Source of the DNA: JASBRS01 sp964496495
Lineage (GTDB): Bacteria > Deinococcota > Deinococci > Deinococcales > Trueperaceae
Length of the DNA stretch: 64,000 nucleotides
Assembly: GCA_964496495.1 (NCBI GenBank)
Contig: CAZBZU010000012.1
Coordinates: 3,937 to 67,936 of the forward strand
Reading direction: 5' to 3'
Below, piece after piece: positions 56,901-64,000 of the stretch. The notes below the pieces were generated by a model that ran no database searches, was not told where the DNA came from, and was given only the letters and a program-made list of their open reading frames with translations. The first letter of the stretch is position 1. Every line of letters begins with the position of its first letter. The translations under genes and the position numbers were made by a program.

Positions 56901-57080
56901 GCCGGTAGGCAGCGACGGCAGCACCACCCCCAGCAGGAAGATGCCGCCCGCGAGCAACACCAGCCCGATGGCCTCCAGGTCGAGCTGGACGCGCCTTCTC
57001 CTTCGTTTGCCCTTCCGCCTCCCGGCCACGTGAGGTAGTTTATCGCGGCGCGAACGTGGCGCACGAGAAAATCGGGACAT
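53916..57080 (-). CDS. ftsK: DNA translocase FtsK/SpoIIIE
   Basis: 1054 aa from the ATG at 57080. Pumps DNA at the closing septum. N-terminal four or five TM helices (about 25-180), then an unusual Glu/Ala/Arg-rich, mainly helical region of about 350 residues before the motor. Motor: Walker A AGSTGSGKS, Walker B VVIDELADLM, and QRPSVDILT-type segment. The C-terminal gamma winged helix (AAELVVNEGQASVSRLQRRL, VGHARAGKLMDSLEALGVVG) is the KOPS-reading domain. The linker is longer and more structured-looking than the Pro/Gln linkers of many FtsK proteins. Confidence 0.95.
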   Translation of the reverse strand: MSRFSRAPRSRRDKLPHVAGRRKGKRRRRRVQLDLEAIGLVLLAGGIFLLGVVLPSLPTGQLGRAVRGAVVGRVGWGAYALPVPLLVLGGLFLLRRSPRWWPRLLLGYLLAVAGAWGVVVMVALPHTGAYGQALRARLSGAWGALAVVPAVIVASIGLDLLFGLAPTRLLRGFLLALVEGVRGGVKTLLTARRRARERASFLADVALARRALLALDRDLQALSTLYPGSGELERWRGEVHAAVKRLGSDPEPAILADARADLKAWQNAVRDFARDRAGEMVEQLKAEGAQPPQEGDDLAAGGRAAAWRRAGTFDAWSRALKSALDDAVTGRCQASRAVDRLRKTLALDLTGLLERHRRLTRERDLDQRALKGMSPQELARASTDHGRRLAAYVRIEADASRLGRDAEALEPWRELIGELEELAASYPDADEVTELDAGLAAELDGRGVEALADLSGWLEALRSVAARVEAAAREAPAEEEDTAVAWAARDAPVAAAGLAEGAGEAPEHELPPWLPEASGSAPATQAVAADPELEAALLDAGVLEHAGNGREREAPGAAEPPGAAEPLPEFGGIPIQVPPVDLLDEPEAAVEDRGALVREHRERVGKIDATLSSFNLQGRVVAAVRGPTVTRFEVEPAPGEKIARFANLSDDLALAMAVGSVRIEAPIPGKSVIGLEVPNANRELVRFREAAESGSFRRSKARLPIILGKSIDGEMVVGDLVKMPHLLIAGSTGSGKSVAVNTLIGSLLYRFLPTELRLLMVDPKMVELTPFDGVPHLLRNVVTNPTDAAGVLLGAVAHMERRYKMMSKVGAKNLDQYNEKARNLDLPELPFIVVVIDELADLMITSPKEVESAIMRLAQMARATGMHLILATQRPSVDILTSLIKVNVPARMAFAVSSSHDSRTILDSMGAERLIGLGDMLFYQPGLVKAVRLQGPFVSEREVGRLGAFLRRQYFDDDFVEAYGADFDPPSSFESDASGLIDWNDDKLRTAAELVVNEGQASVSRLQRRLQVGHARAGKLMDSLEALGVVGPHQGSKPREVLVEFEELPNVFGK

Positions 57081-57153
57081 CGCGGTGGGGTAACATGGCC
57101 CGTCCTGCACGCCTCTCATCGGCACGCACCGGCGACCCGCCCGACCTCGGACC

Positions 57154-59607
57154 ATGCAGCGAGAGCCTACCGACCCCGACCCCGCCAGCCGCGCCGCGCG
57201 CCGCGGCCGCTGGCGCCGCGTCCGGCGCCGGCCCGCGATCTGGTGCGCCCTGGCGCTCGGCCTCTACCTCGTCGGCGTGGCGCTCGGATGGCCGCGGGAG
57301 TGGCTGGGCGTGCTGCTCGTGATCCCCCTCATGATCACCGCCACCGGCCTCGGCTGGCGCGTGGCGTGGCCGCTGCTCCCCATCGGCGTGGCGCTTGCCT
57401 GGCTGCGAGACCGCGTCGCCGGCACGCCGACGACGGTGTCCGCGCTGGTGGGCCTGCCGCTGCTCCTGCTGCTGGCAACCCTGGCCGGCAACGATCTCTT
57501 CGTGCTGTGGCACCGGACGGCCCGCCGCGCCCGGGACAACGAGCGCCGAGCGCGGCTGCTGAGCGAGGCGGCCCTGGCGATGCAACAGGCGCACACGGCC
57601 GCCGCTCTCTACCGGGCCATGCCGCGGCTGCTCGCCGACATCCTGGAGTACACCCACGCCGAGGTGTTCGTTCCGGAGGAGGGCGGGCTGCGGCTGGTGG
57701 CGGACAGCGGTACCGAGCTCCCCGCCGACTTCCGGCTGACGACCAGCTCGGTGATGGGCCGTGCCCTCGCTACCGCCGAGCCGCAGCTGGTGCCCGACAC
57801 CGGCGCCGAGCCGGCCTACCTAGGAGATCCGCGCTTGCCGGCCAGCCGCAGCGAGGTGGCGTTCCCCCTCCGCGCCGAGCGCCGCGTCGTCGCCATCCTG
57901 AACGTCGAGCACGCGGCGCGCGATGCCTTCGGGGAGGCGGATCTCCGCACCCTGGAGGGGTTCGTGCGCATCGCCGAGGAGGTGCTGGCGCGCCTGCACG
58001 CCCTCGAGCGCCTCGAGCGTCACGGCGCCGAGCAGGCGCTGGTGGCACGGCTCGAGCAGCGCCTGCTGCAGGCCGAGGGCGCCCGCGAAGCCACCGCGGC
58101 GGCGCTGGCCGAGGTGGTGCCTGCGCTCGGCTGCGATGCCGGCATGGTGGTGGTGCTGCGGAATGCCAGCCTCTATCCGCTGGCGCTCTTCGGACCCATC
58201 CCCGCACCTCTGCGCCGTACCCTCGGCGACGGGGTGCCGTTCCGCGGCCGCATGCGCGAGGTGTGGGAGACGCACCGGCCCGCCTACATCGAGGACGCCC
58301 GCGGCGACGCCAGGCTCGACACCCTCACGCACGCGGCGGGCACGCGCGCCCTCGCCATCCAACCCATCACCAACGCCGGCCGCGAGATGCAGGCGTTGCT
58401 GCTGCTCGCCAACCAGAGCGGGTCACGCCGCTGGACCGATGAGGACCGGCGCACGCTCGACTTCGTGGCCACCTCGCTGGGCGTCGTGCTCGACCGCGCT
58501 ACCGTCAACCGCACGCTGGTCGCCATGCTCGACGTGGTGCGCGGGCTCGCGAACGCCGAGGAGCCCGCCGAGCTCTACCACCGAGCGGCCGCCTCTGCGG
58601 TGCGACTCATCCCCGGCGCCGAGGCCGCCACCATCCTGGTTCGTGGCGACGACGGCTTCCGGTTCGAGGCCGCGGTGGGCTACGACCTCGAGGCGCTCCG
58701 GGTCCTGGGACCCTTCGACGACCGCGACGAGCTGGCCTGGTACCACGACGGCGTCGAGGGGTACCGTCGCGGTATCCCGCGAGTGGCGCGGGGCACGGCT
58801 GTGCACAGCCTCAGCGCAGCCGCCGGTGGCGAGCGATCGACCGCGCACGCCGCCGCGGCGCGCGTGTCCGAGATCGTGGCCAACATCTGCGTCCCCATCA
58901 CCGACGGCGGCGAAGCGGTCGCGCTGCTGAACGTGGACAGCTTCTCGAACGAGGGCGCCTTCGGCTCGTCGGCTCGCCGGCTGGTAGAGGCCTTCGCGCA
59001 GCAGGTGGCCGTGATCAAGCGGCAGGCGGAGGCCATGAGGCAGCTGCGCCGTTCGGTGGTCACCGACCCGCTGACCGGCCTCGGCAACCGCGAGGGCTTC
59101 CACCGGCGCCTGGAGCTGGAGCTGGCGCGCGCCAGCCGCTACGGCCACGGGCTCAATATCGTGATGCTCGATCTCGACAACTTCAAGCAGGTCAACGACC
59201 GCTTCGGGCATCATGCCGGCGACGAGGCGCTGGTGCGCGTCGCGCACGCCCTGCAGCAGGCCACTCGCAGCTCCGACGCCGCCTTCCGCTGGGGGGGCGA
59301 CGAGTTCGTGATGCTGCTGCCGGAGGTCGGCGCCGGCGAGGCGGAGGCCGCGGCCGCCCGCTACCTCGACGCCGTCGCCAGCGTGCGGGCCGAGGGCCTG
59401 CAGCTGCAGGCGAGCGTGGGCATCGCTCGCTGCCCGGAGGACGGCACGGACCGCGAGACGCTGATGAAACGCGCCGACGACCTCATGTACCACACCAAAC
59501 CGGCTCAGCCGCGCGGTGCCGGCGGGGCGCCGGCCGGCGGTTACTCCCCCCTGTCGCGCGAGGGGGGCCCCTCGCCGGACGGGGGAGGCGGCGGGACGGT
59601 GGCGTAG
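57154..59607 (+). CDS. Multi-GAF GGDEF diguanylate cyclase
   Basis: 817 aa. Four or so N-terminal helices (about 27-115) form a membrane module. Then three GAF-like domains follow (about 150-290, 300-455, 465-640), the last joined to the GGDEF domain by a short helix (about 630-650). The catalytic GGDEF lies at 714-718 with an RSSD (RxxD) inhibitory site five residues before it, so it is expected to be active. Ligands of the GAF domains are unknown. The last 22 codons overlap the end of the opposite-strand transporter gene. Confidence 0.93.
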   Translation: MQREPTDPDPASRAARRGRWRRVRRRPAIWCALALGLYLVGVALGWPREWLGVLLVIPLMITATGLGWRVAWPLLPIGVALAWLRDRVAGTPTTVSALVGLPLLLLLATLAGNDLFVLWHRTARRARDNERRARLLSEAALAMQQAHTAAALYRAMPRLLADILEYTHAEVFVPEEGGLRLVADSGTELPADFRLTTSSVMGRALATAEPQLVPDTGAEPAYLGDPRLPASRSEVAFPLRAERRVVAILNVEHAARDAFGEADLRTLEGFVRIAEEVLARLHALERLERHGAEQALVARLEQRLLQAEGAREATAAALAEVVPALGCDAGMVVVLRNASLYPLALFGPIPAPLRRTLGDGVPFRGRMREVWETHRPAYIEDARGDARLDTLTHAAGTRALAIQPITNAGREMQALLLLANQSGSRRWTDEDRRTLDFVATSLGVVLDRATVNRTLVAMLDVVRGLANAEEPAELYHRAAASAVRLIPGAEAATILVRGDDGFRFEAAVGYDLEALRVLGPFDDRDELAWYHDGVEGYRRGIPRVARGTAVHSLSAAAGGERSTAHAAAARVSEIVANICVPITDGGEAVALLNVDSFSNEGAFGSSARRLVEAFAQQVAVIKRQAEAMRQLRRSVVTDPLTGLGNREGFHRRLELELARASRYGHGLNIVMLDLDNFKQVNDRFGHHAGDEALVRVAHALQQATRSSDAAFRWGGDEFVMLLPEVGAGEAEAAAARYLDAVASVRAEGLQLQASVGIARCPEDGTDRETLMKRADDLMYHTKPAQPRGAGGAPAGGYSPLSREGGPSPDGGGGGTVA

Positions 59608-60779
59608 GCTTCCCGGGTGAGCAGGTACTCCTCCAGCACCACCTTCACCAGCGCCACCACCGGGACGGCCAGCAACGCACCCACCAGCCCGAACAGGCCC
59701 AGGCCCGCGAGGATCGCCAGCAGCACCGTCACGGGGTGCAGGTTGGTGGAGCGCGACAGGATGAGGGGGCCCAACACGTGGGCCTCGAGCTGGTTCGCCA
59801 GGATGAACACCACCACCGCCAGAACGGCGGTCCACGGCCCGACGGTCAACCCGAGAAGCACCGCGGGAAGCACGCCGATGATCGGGCCGAGGTAGGGCAC
59901 GAGGTTGAAGATCGCGGCCAGGAAGCTGATGGCCGTAGCCAACGGGACCCCGATGATGCTCAGCCCGATCCAGATGAGGATGCCCAGGGTGATGGTGATC
60001 ACCACCTGGCCTCGCAGGTAGCCGCCCACGGCCCGGTCGGCCTTGTCGCTGAGGTCCTCGTAGACGGGCCGCCAGCGGACCGGCACGAAGCGCCGGAAGT
60101 TGGCGGTGAAGCGAGGGTAGTCGTACAGGAAGTAGGCGCTGGCGACGAAGACCAGAACCACCTGGAAGGTGGTGGAGATCACCGCGGTGGCCCCGCTCAG
60201 CAGGAGGCTGGGCCCGCCCGCGATGATGTGCTGGAGAAGCTTGTTGAGGCTCTGGGCGAGCTGGGTGGCGAAGGTGACCAGCTCCTGGTGGATCTGCGCG
60301 CTCAGCTGCGTCTGATTGGCGGGCAACGCCAGCCGGCTGGAGACGGCACCCGGCAGGTTCTCCAGCACGCCCGACCACCAGGTCCCGACGCTGCCCGACA
60401 GCGAGGTGAGGTTGTCGATGGCGCCGGGGATGAGCTTGACGAAGCGGCCCATCTCGGCCACCACCTGGCTCACGACCACCGAGCCCAGCACCAGCAGGTT
60501 CACCAGCAGGAAGTAGACGATGACGACGGCCACGGCGCGGCGGATGCGAAGGCGCTGCAAGGCCTCCACCACCGGGTTGAGGACGTACGCGATGACGAAG
60601 CCGATGACGCCCACCTGCAGGGCGAAGGCGTAGCCGCGGCGCAGACGCCACAGCACATCGATGAGCAGAGCGGTCAGCACCACGTAGCTGACCGCGCGCA
60701 CCCACACGCTGCGCCACACCACCTCCAGCGCGGCGATGCGACGAACCGCCGCCTCGGGGCGATCTGTCTCGTCGCTCAC
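59541..60779 (-). CDS. AI-2E family transporter (PerM-like)
   Basis: 412 aa. About eight TM helices. Typical PerM/TqsA features are VIAYVLNPVVEALQR near the start, the long amphipathic region with VVAEMGRFVKLIPGAI, and GPIIGVLPAVLLGL with FILANQLEAHVLGPLILSRS. Family members export autoinducer-2 or other small molecules or act as ion antiporters; substrate unknown. The GTG start is four bases from the stop of the M23 peptidase gene, so the two form an operon. Its 3' end overlaps the diguanylate cyclase gene by 67 bases. The C-terminus is Pro-rich. Confidence 0.92.
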   Translation of the reverse strand: MSDETDRPEAAVRRIAALEVVWRSVWVRAVSYVVLTALLIDVLWRLRRGYAFALQVGVIGFVIAYVLNPVVEALQRLRIRRAVAVVIVYFLLVNLLVLGSVVVSQVVAEMGRFVKLIPGAIDNLTSLSGSVGTWWSGVLENLPGAVSSRLALPANQTQLSAQIHQELVTFATQLAQSLNKLLQHIIAGGPSLLLSGATAVISTTFQVVLVFVASAYFLYDYPRFTANFRRFVPVRWRPVYEDLSDKADRAVGGYLRGQVVITITLGILIWIGLSIIGVPLATAISFLAAIFNLVPYLGPIIGVLPAVLLGLTVGPWTAVLAVVVFILANQLEAHVLGPLILSRSTNLHPVTVLLAILAGLGLFGLVGALLAVPVVALVKVVLEEYLLTREAYATVPPPPPSGEGPPSRDRGE

Positions 60780-60783
60780 GCGA

Positions 60784-61584
60784 TCACGGGCCCGCGAACA
60801 GCGAGGCGGCCTTCATGCGCACCTCGTCGGGGCTGAGCCCGTCCCCGAAGTAGCTGCCGTCCTGCCAGATCTCGAAATGCAGTCGCGGGTGGAGGGTGGT
60901 CTGTGCCACGCCGTCGCCGGTCCCGGAGTTGCCGACGTAGCCGATCACCTCTCCGCGATACACCTGGATGCCCTGCCGGATGCCGTCGCGGACGCCCGAC
61001 AGGAAACCGTAGCGGAGCACGCGGCCGTCGGGCAGTCGTTCCCAGATCTGGCGCCCGCGAAGCTCGTCGAGCTGACTGGCGGTGGCGCCGTTCGTTCCCA
61101 CGTCGTTGAGAAGCTGCTTCCAGGCGGCGGGCGTCATCTCCACGTAGTTGGTGTCGGCCCGCATGATCTCACCGGAGGCGGCGGCGATGACCGGCTGGCC
61201 GTAGGCGATAGGGATGCCGGCATCGCCGCCGACGAAGTCGAAGCCCTGGCTGACGCCGTGCCGGTAGGCGCGCGGGGCGCCCGGCAGGTCGGCCGTGTTC
61301 TTGGGGACCTGCGCGCCGGGGAGCGGGAACCACAGGCCCGGCGGCGCCTGAACGGCGCCTGACGCCACCTTGACGGTGGCGGGCGGCGCTGTTCGCGCAG
61401 CGGGCGCGGCGCCCGACGAGCCACCGGACGGGGCAACGGCGCTGCTGGCGGCGGGTGGCGCCTGGGAGCGCAGCTCACGTACCCGCGCCTGGCTGCCTCG
61501 CAGCAGCAACGTGACCACCACCGCGTAGACGATCACCGCCAGCAGCAGGTACCAGCCCGGGCGGAAGGCCGGGACTCGTCTCAC
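60784..61584 (-). CDS. Membrane-anchored M23 (LytM-type) peptidase
   Basis: 266 aa using the GTG at 61584, preceded by GGGAGGG; the frame is open to 61674. One TM helix (GWYLLLAVIVYAVVVTLLL), a Pro/Ala/Ser-rich linker, then the peptidase. Zinc and catalytic motifs: RHGVSQGFDF (His and Asp ligands, with extra residues between them) and LHFEIW (HxH-type, one His is replaced by F-E spacing). The active site looks slightly modified, so it may be an active wall hydrolase or an inactive regulator. A TAGACT box at 61707-61712 lies upstream. AI-2E follows four bases later. Confidence 0.85.
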   Translation of the reverse strand: MRRVPAFRPGWYLLLAVIVYAVVVTLLLRGSQARVRELRSQAPPAASSAVAPSGGSSGAAPAARTAPPATVKVASGAVQAPPGLWFPLPGAQVPKNTADLPGAPRAYRHGVSQGFDFVGGDAGIPIAYGQPVIAAASGEIMRADTNYVEMTPAAWKQLLNDVGTNGATASQLDELRGRQIWERLPDGRVLRYGFLSGVRDGIRQGIQVYRGEVIGYVGNSGTGDGVAQTTLHPRLHFEIWQDGSYFGDGLSPDEVRMKAASLFAGP

Positions 61585-61603
61585 GGAACGCACCCTCCCG
61601 GCC

Positions 61604-61631
61604 GCGCGCAGGGTCGCGCGCAGGGTCGCGC
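61604..61631. repeat. Short tandem repeat
   Basis: GCGCGCAGGGTC repeated 2.3 times. Read in the longer M23 frame it gives TLRA repeats. It could reflect a slippage-prone site just upstream of the chosen start. Confidence 0.7.
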
Positions 61632-61706
61632 ACGAGGCCGCAGCGGTGAACGGGGTCGGAACCGGGCGCAACACCGAGCCACACGACGCTCAGGGCTCAC
61701 ACCGGA

Positions 61707-61712
61707 AGTCTA
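61707..61712 (-). promoter_or_regulatory. -10 box of the M23 peptidase gene
   Basis: TAGACT on the minus strand. Both codons that directly follow at leaderless spacing run into stops, so this transcript probably has a leader reaching the GTG at 61674 or 61584. Confidence 0.4.
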
Positions 61713-61756
61713 GCATGGGGCTGTGAGCGCCCTGAGGCCGGCGCGCCGGCCGCTCG

Positions 61757-62782
61757 CTACGCCCGACGAAGCAGGTAGAGGTGCGGGAAGTGGCCGCCGT
61801 GACTCACCCGCAGGTCGCGCGCCACCCGCCACGCGCGCTGGCCGGTCAGCACGGAGCGGAACAGCCGCAGCTCGTGGGTGAGCAGCACCAGCCGGGCGTC
61901 GGGAGCAGCGAGCCGGTCTGCGGCGACCAGCACGCCGGGATGCAGCTCGCGGTTGCGCGCGTGCGTGCCGACGGCGTCACCCCAGGGCAGGTCGGCGGTG
62001 ATGACGTCGAACGCAGCTCCGGCGAGCGGCGCCGTCAGAGCGTCGGCGCGGAGGAGGGTACACGCCCCGCCGGCGCCCGCCGCGGCCAGGTTGGCCGCGG
62101 CGCAGGCGATGGCGTCGGCCTCCTGGTCGACCCCCACAAGCTCGCCGGCGGGGCCGTCGAGGAAGCGCTCCACCAGCAGCGTGCCCGAGCCGCACATGAG
62201 GTTGAGGTAGCGATCGCCCGGGAGGCTGCCCGCCACCCGGTTCATCGCCACCGCGAGTGTCGCGTTGAGGCCACCCGGCCGGTTGCACACCCGCCACGGC
62301 CGCGCCGATAGCGGGCGCGGCGTCAGCCTGACGAGCACCGCCCACCCGCCCTCCTCCGACTTCCGCACGCGCACGAGCAGGTCCCCGTCCTCCGGGTCGA
62401 AGCTCACGCCCGTGGCCTCTGCCAGCGCGCGCCCCAGGCGGGCGAACACCGGCGAGTCGGCGCCTGCCGCGGCGAACCGCAGGCCGCGGAAGTCCGCCGC
62501 CTGCGCAGTCGCCGCCACGGCCTCGGCCAGCAGCCGGAAGCTGGCGTCCCCGAGAAGTGCCTTGGGGCGCGGTACGGCGAAGTCCAGCCGGCGGTAGACC
62601 GCAGCGGCCAGCCGCAGCGAGAGCAGCCGCTCGAGGGGGCCTGCCCACGCGACGCGCAACCCGTCGGGTCGTTCGCCGAGGACGCGCACCCCGACGTCGG
62701 TCAGCTCGCGCCGTGCCAGCGGCACCAGCCCCTCCGCCACCTCGATCTCGTACTCGCGGGTTGGCGGGCGCGTCGGCGGCAC
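61757..62782 (-). CDS. THUMP-domain RNA methyltransferase, TrmN/Trm14-like
   Basis: 341 aa from the GTG at 62782, 5 bases after TAGAGT (62788-62793). The N-terminal about 150 residues form a ferredoxin-like plus THUMP module that binds tRNA acceptor stems. The Rossmann methyltransferase domain has NLMCGSGTLLVE as SAM motif I and ADLPWGDAVG where N2-guanine methyltransferases have NPPY-like residues. Homologues in Thermus and archaea make m2G6 in tRNA. The DLPW variant is compatible with that family but the exact position is inferred. Confidence 0.85.
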   Translation of the reverse strand: MPPTRPPTREYEIEVAEGLVPLARRELTDVGVRVLGERPDGLRVAWAGPLERLLSLRLAAAVYRRLDFAVPRPKALLGDASFRLLAEAVAATAQAADFRGLRFAAAGADSPVFARLGRALAEATGVSFDPEDGDLLVRVRKSEEGGWAVLVRLTPRPLSARPWRVCNRPGGLNATLAVAMNRVAGSLPGDRYLNLMCGSGTLLVERFLDGPAGELVGVDQEADAIACAAANLAAAGAGGACTLLRADALTAPLAGAAFDVITADLPWGDAVGTHARNRELHPGVLVAADRLAAPDARLVLLTHELRLFRSVLTGQRAWRVARDLRVSHGGHFPHLYLLRRA

Positions 62783-62787
62783 GTCGC

Positions 62788-62793
62788 ACTCTA
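62788..62793 (-). promoter_or_regulatory. -10 box of the methyltransferase gene
   Basis: TAGAGT on the minus strand, 5 bases before the GTG at 62782; leaderless layout. Confidence 0.5.
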
Positions 62794-62867
62794 CCCGTGC
62801 AGCGCGGGCGGCGGCAGGGGTGGAGAGCGCCGGCCCGGTCCCGCGACGCTGGCCGCGCCCCCCGACC

Positions 62868-62873
62868 TATACT
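62868..62873 (+). promoter_or_regulatory. -10 box upstream of the ABC permease gene
   Basis: TATACT on the plus strand, about 145 bases before the permease ATG. A 26-codon ORF (62884-62964) begins soon after it but is not convincing. The permease itself has GGAGG before its ATG. Confidence 0.5.
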
Positions 62874-63018
62874 GATGCCAACGATGTGGGGCCGGCCACG
62901 TTCTCGCGAGCGCCGCGCCGCCGGCGACGGCGGCCTTGACGCTACGCTGACCACCGGCGTGTAGGGTGCGACCGGTGCGACGATCCGGGAGCCGGACGGT
63001 TGGTGGAGGGTGCCCGCG

Positions 63019-64000
63019 ATGAGCGCGGGCGGGGCCCGTGCGAGGCGCACGACGCGGCGGGAGTGGCGCGAGTGGCTGACAGGCTACGCCTTCGTGGCGC
63101 CGGCGGTCGTCATCATCGGCATCTTCGGCCTCTTTCCGATCATCTACGCGCTGTACATGAGCCTCTACAGCTGGCGCGTGCGAAAGGGGGCGTACGTCGG
63201 CCTGGAGAACTACCTGCGTACCGTCGGGAACGTGGGCGGCGCCGCCGCCTTCTTCGCCGGCCTGCTGCTGGTGCTGGTCGCCCACTGGCTCTGGCGCGAC
63301 GCCTTCAGCGGCGGTCGCAGCGAGACGCGCCGCTGGCTGCAAGCGGCCGGTGCGCTGACGCTGATAGCGGCCGGCGTGTCGACCGCGCTCGGCTGGCGCT
63401 TGATGACCGCTGCCGGCGACCGCGCCTTCCTCCAGGGGCTCGTGCGCACCGTCTACTACGGCTTCGGCAGCGTTCCGATCCAGATCGCGCTGGCGCTGGT
63501 GCTGGCGAGCCTGCTGTTCCAGAGGATCCGCGGTCGGGAGCTCTTCCGCATGATCTTCTTCCTCCCTTACGTCACACCCTTCGTGGCCGGTGCGGCCATC
63601 TTCCGAGCCATCTTCAGCCCGCGGAAGGACTTCCTCGCCAACACCGTGCTCTCGTGGCTGCACATCGCGCCACAACGCTGGCTGTTCGAGACCAAGCCGC
63701 TCACCGAGGTGCTCTTCGGCGGCATCCTCGGGCACCTCGGGGTGCACCACATCAGCGGCTTCTGGGCCGGCCCCAGCCTGGCGCTGGTGACCATCATCCT
63801 CTTCGGCATCTGGACCTACACGGGCTACAACGCCGTGATCTTCCTGGCCGGCCTCGGCAACATCCCGCCCGAGCTCTACGAGGCCGCCGCCATCGACGGC
63901 GCCAGTGGCGTGCAGCAGTTCCGGTTCGTGACCGTGCCGCTGCTCTCGCCGGTGACGTTCTACCTCACGGTGCTCGGCTTCATCGGCACCTTCCAGGCCT
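63019..64000 (+). CDS. ABC sugar transporter permease (MalF/UgpA-like), 3' end outside window
   Basis: 327 codons visible; the ATG at 63019 has GGAGGG just upstream. TM1 (YAFVAPAVVIIGIFGLFPII) matches the start of carbohydrate ABC permeases. The permease core (VRTVYYGFGSVPIQIALALV, FFLPYVTPFVAGAAIFRAIF) and the EAA loop (EAAAIDGASGVQQFRFVTVPLL) contact the ATPase. Unlike typical MalF/UgpA proteins of about 300 aa, two extra hydrophobic segments (about 75-92 and 115-132) lie between TM1 and the core. No substrate-binding protein gene precedes it, so the rest of the operon is downstream or elsewhere. Confidence 0.88.
   Translation, partial: MSAGGARARRTTRREWREWLTGYAFVAPAVVIIGIFGLFPIIYALYMSLYSWRVRKGAYVGLENYLRTVGNVGGAAAFFAGLLLVLVAHWLWRDAFSGGRSETRRWLQAAGALTLIAAGVSTALGWRLMTAAGDRAFLQGLVRTVYYGFGSVPIQIALALVLASLLFQRIRGRELFRMIFFLPYVTPFVAGAAIFRAIFSPRKDFLANTVLSWLHIAPQRWLFETKPLTEVLFGGILGHLGVHHISGFWAGPSLALVTIILFGIWTYTGYNAVIFLAGLGNIPPELYEAAAIDGASGVQQFRFVTVPLLSPVTFYLTVLGFIGTFQA

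Noticed and set aside
62884..62964. 26-codon ORF before the ABC permease
   Set aside because: Spacing from the -10 box is about 10 bases, composition is Arg-rich, and nothing suggests conservation; kept only as a note under the promoter.

Overview
The window is very GC-rich, densely coded chromosomal DNA from what looks like a member of the Deinococcota (Deinococcus/Trueperales type). That assignment is an inference. It rests on the gene content (type Ibeta DAHP synthase, mreD-PBP2-minC cluster, bkd-type 2-oxoacid dehydrogenase, peptidase/propeller/barrel protein, THUMP methyltransferase) and on the promoters. About twenty genes have a TANNNT -10 box ending only 5-9 bases before an ATG or GTG and no Shine-Dalgarno sequence, the leaderless layout known to be abundant in Deinococcus. 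No rRNA, tRNA, CRISPR array, phage or insertion sequence was seen, and base composition looks uniform. This is core chromosome, not an accessory island.

1-16.6 kb: a secreted hydrolase (cut by the window edge) with an SPFH protein; a CHASE4-HAMP-PAS-GGDEF diguanylate cyclase; divergent coaX and dcd; a two-component operon headed by a small secreted protein; a TPR membrane protein ending in a decayed CPBP protease domain; a large peptidase/propeller/beta-barrel protein; a glycosyltransferase divergent from truB; alanine dehydrogenase.

16.8-31.7 kb: ruvA translationally coupled to a shrunken alpha-hydroxy-acid-dehydrogenase relative; an ABC exporter pair behind a consensus promoter; a minus-strand block moxR, DUF58, Ser/Thr kinase, malQ; a GNAT acetyltransferase; uvrC; pyruvate phosphate dikinase; a MarR regulator divergent from a small ABM-like protein across an AT-rich, palindrome-bearing control region.

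31.9-47.3 kb: branched-chain 2-oxoacid dehydrogenase E1alpha-E1beta-E2, a membrane/HRDC fusion, an MgtC/DUF4010 protein, citrate synthase, an alpha/beta hydrolase behind purA, a glutamine amidotransferase, aroF-tyrA preceded by a short leaderless ORF, a lipoprotein and moaA.

47.3-64 kb: thiolase; mreD-PBP2-minC (cell shape and division); isoaspartyl peptidase; a PfkB-family sugar kinase; a small ORF with its own promoter; ftsK; a triple-GAF diguanylate cyclase overlapping tail-to-tail with an AI-2E family transporter; an M23 peptidase; a THUMP-domain RNA methyltransferase; and an ABC sugar permease cut by the window edge. Central carbon genes (ppdK, gltA, bkd, ald, thiolase, malQ) and envelope/division genes (mreD, PBP2, minC, ftsK, M23) are interspersed with signalling genes (two diguanylate cyclases, one two-component system, one kinase, MarR). 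No anti-CRISPR, toxin or defence cassette was found. The most notable items are the leaderless promoter set, several enzyme-like proteins that have lost catalytic residues, and unusual domain fusions.
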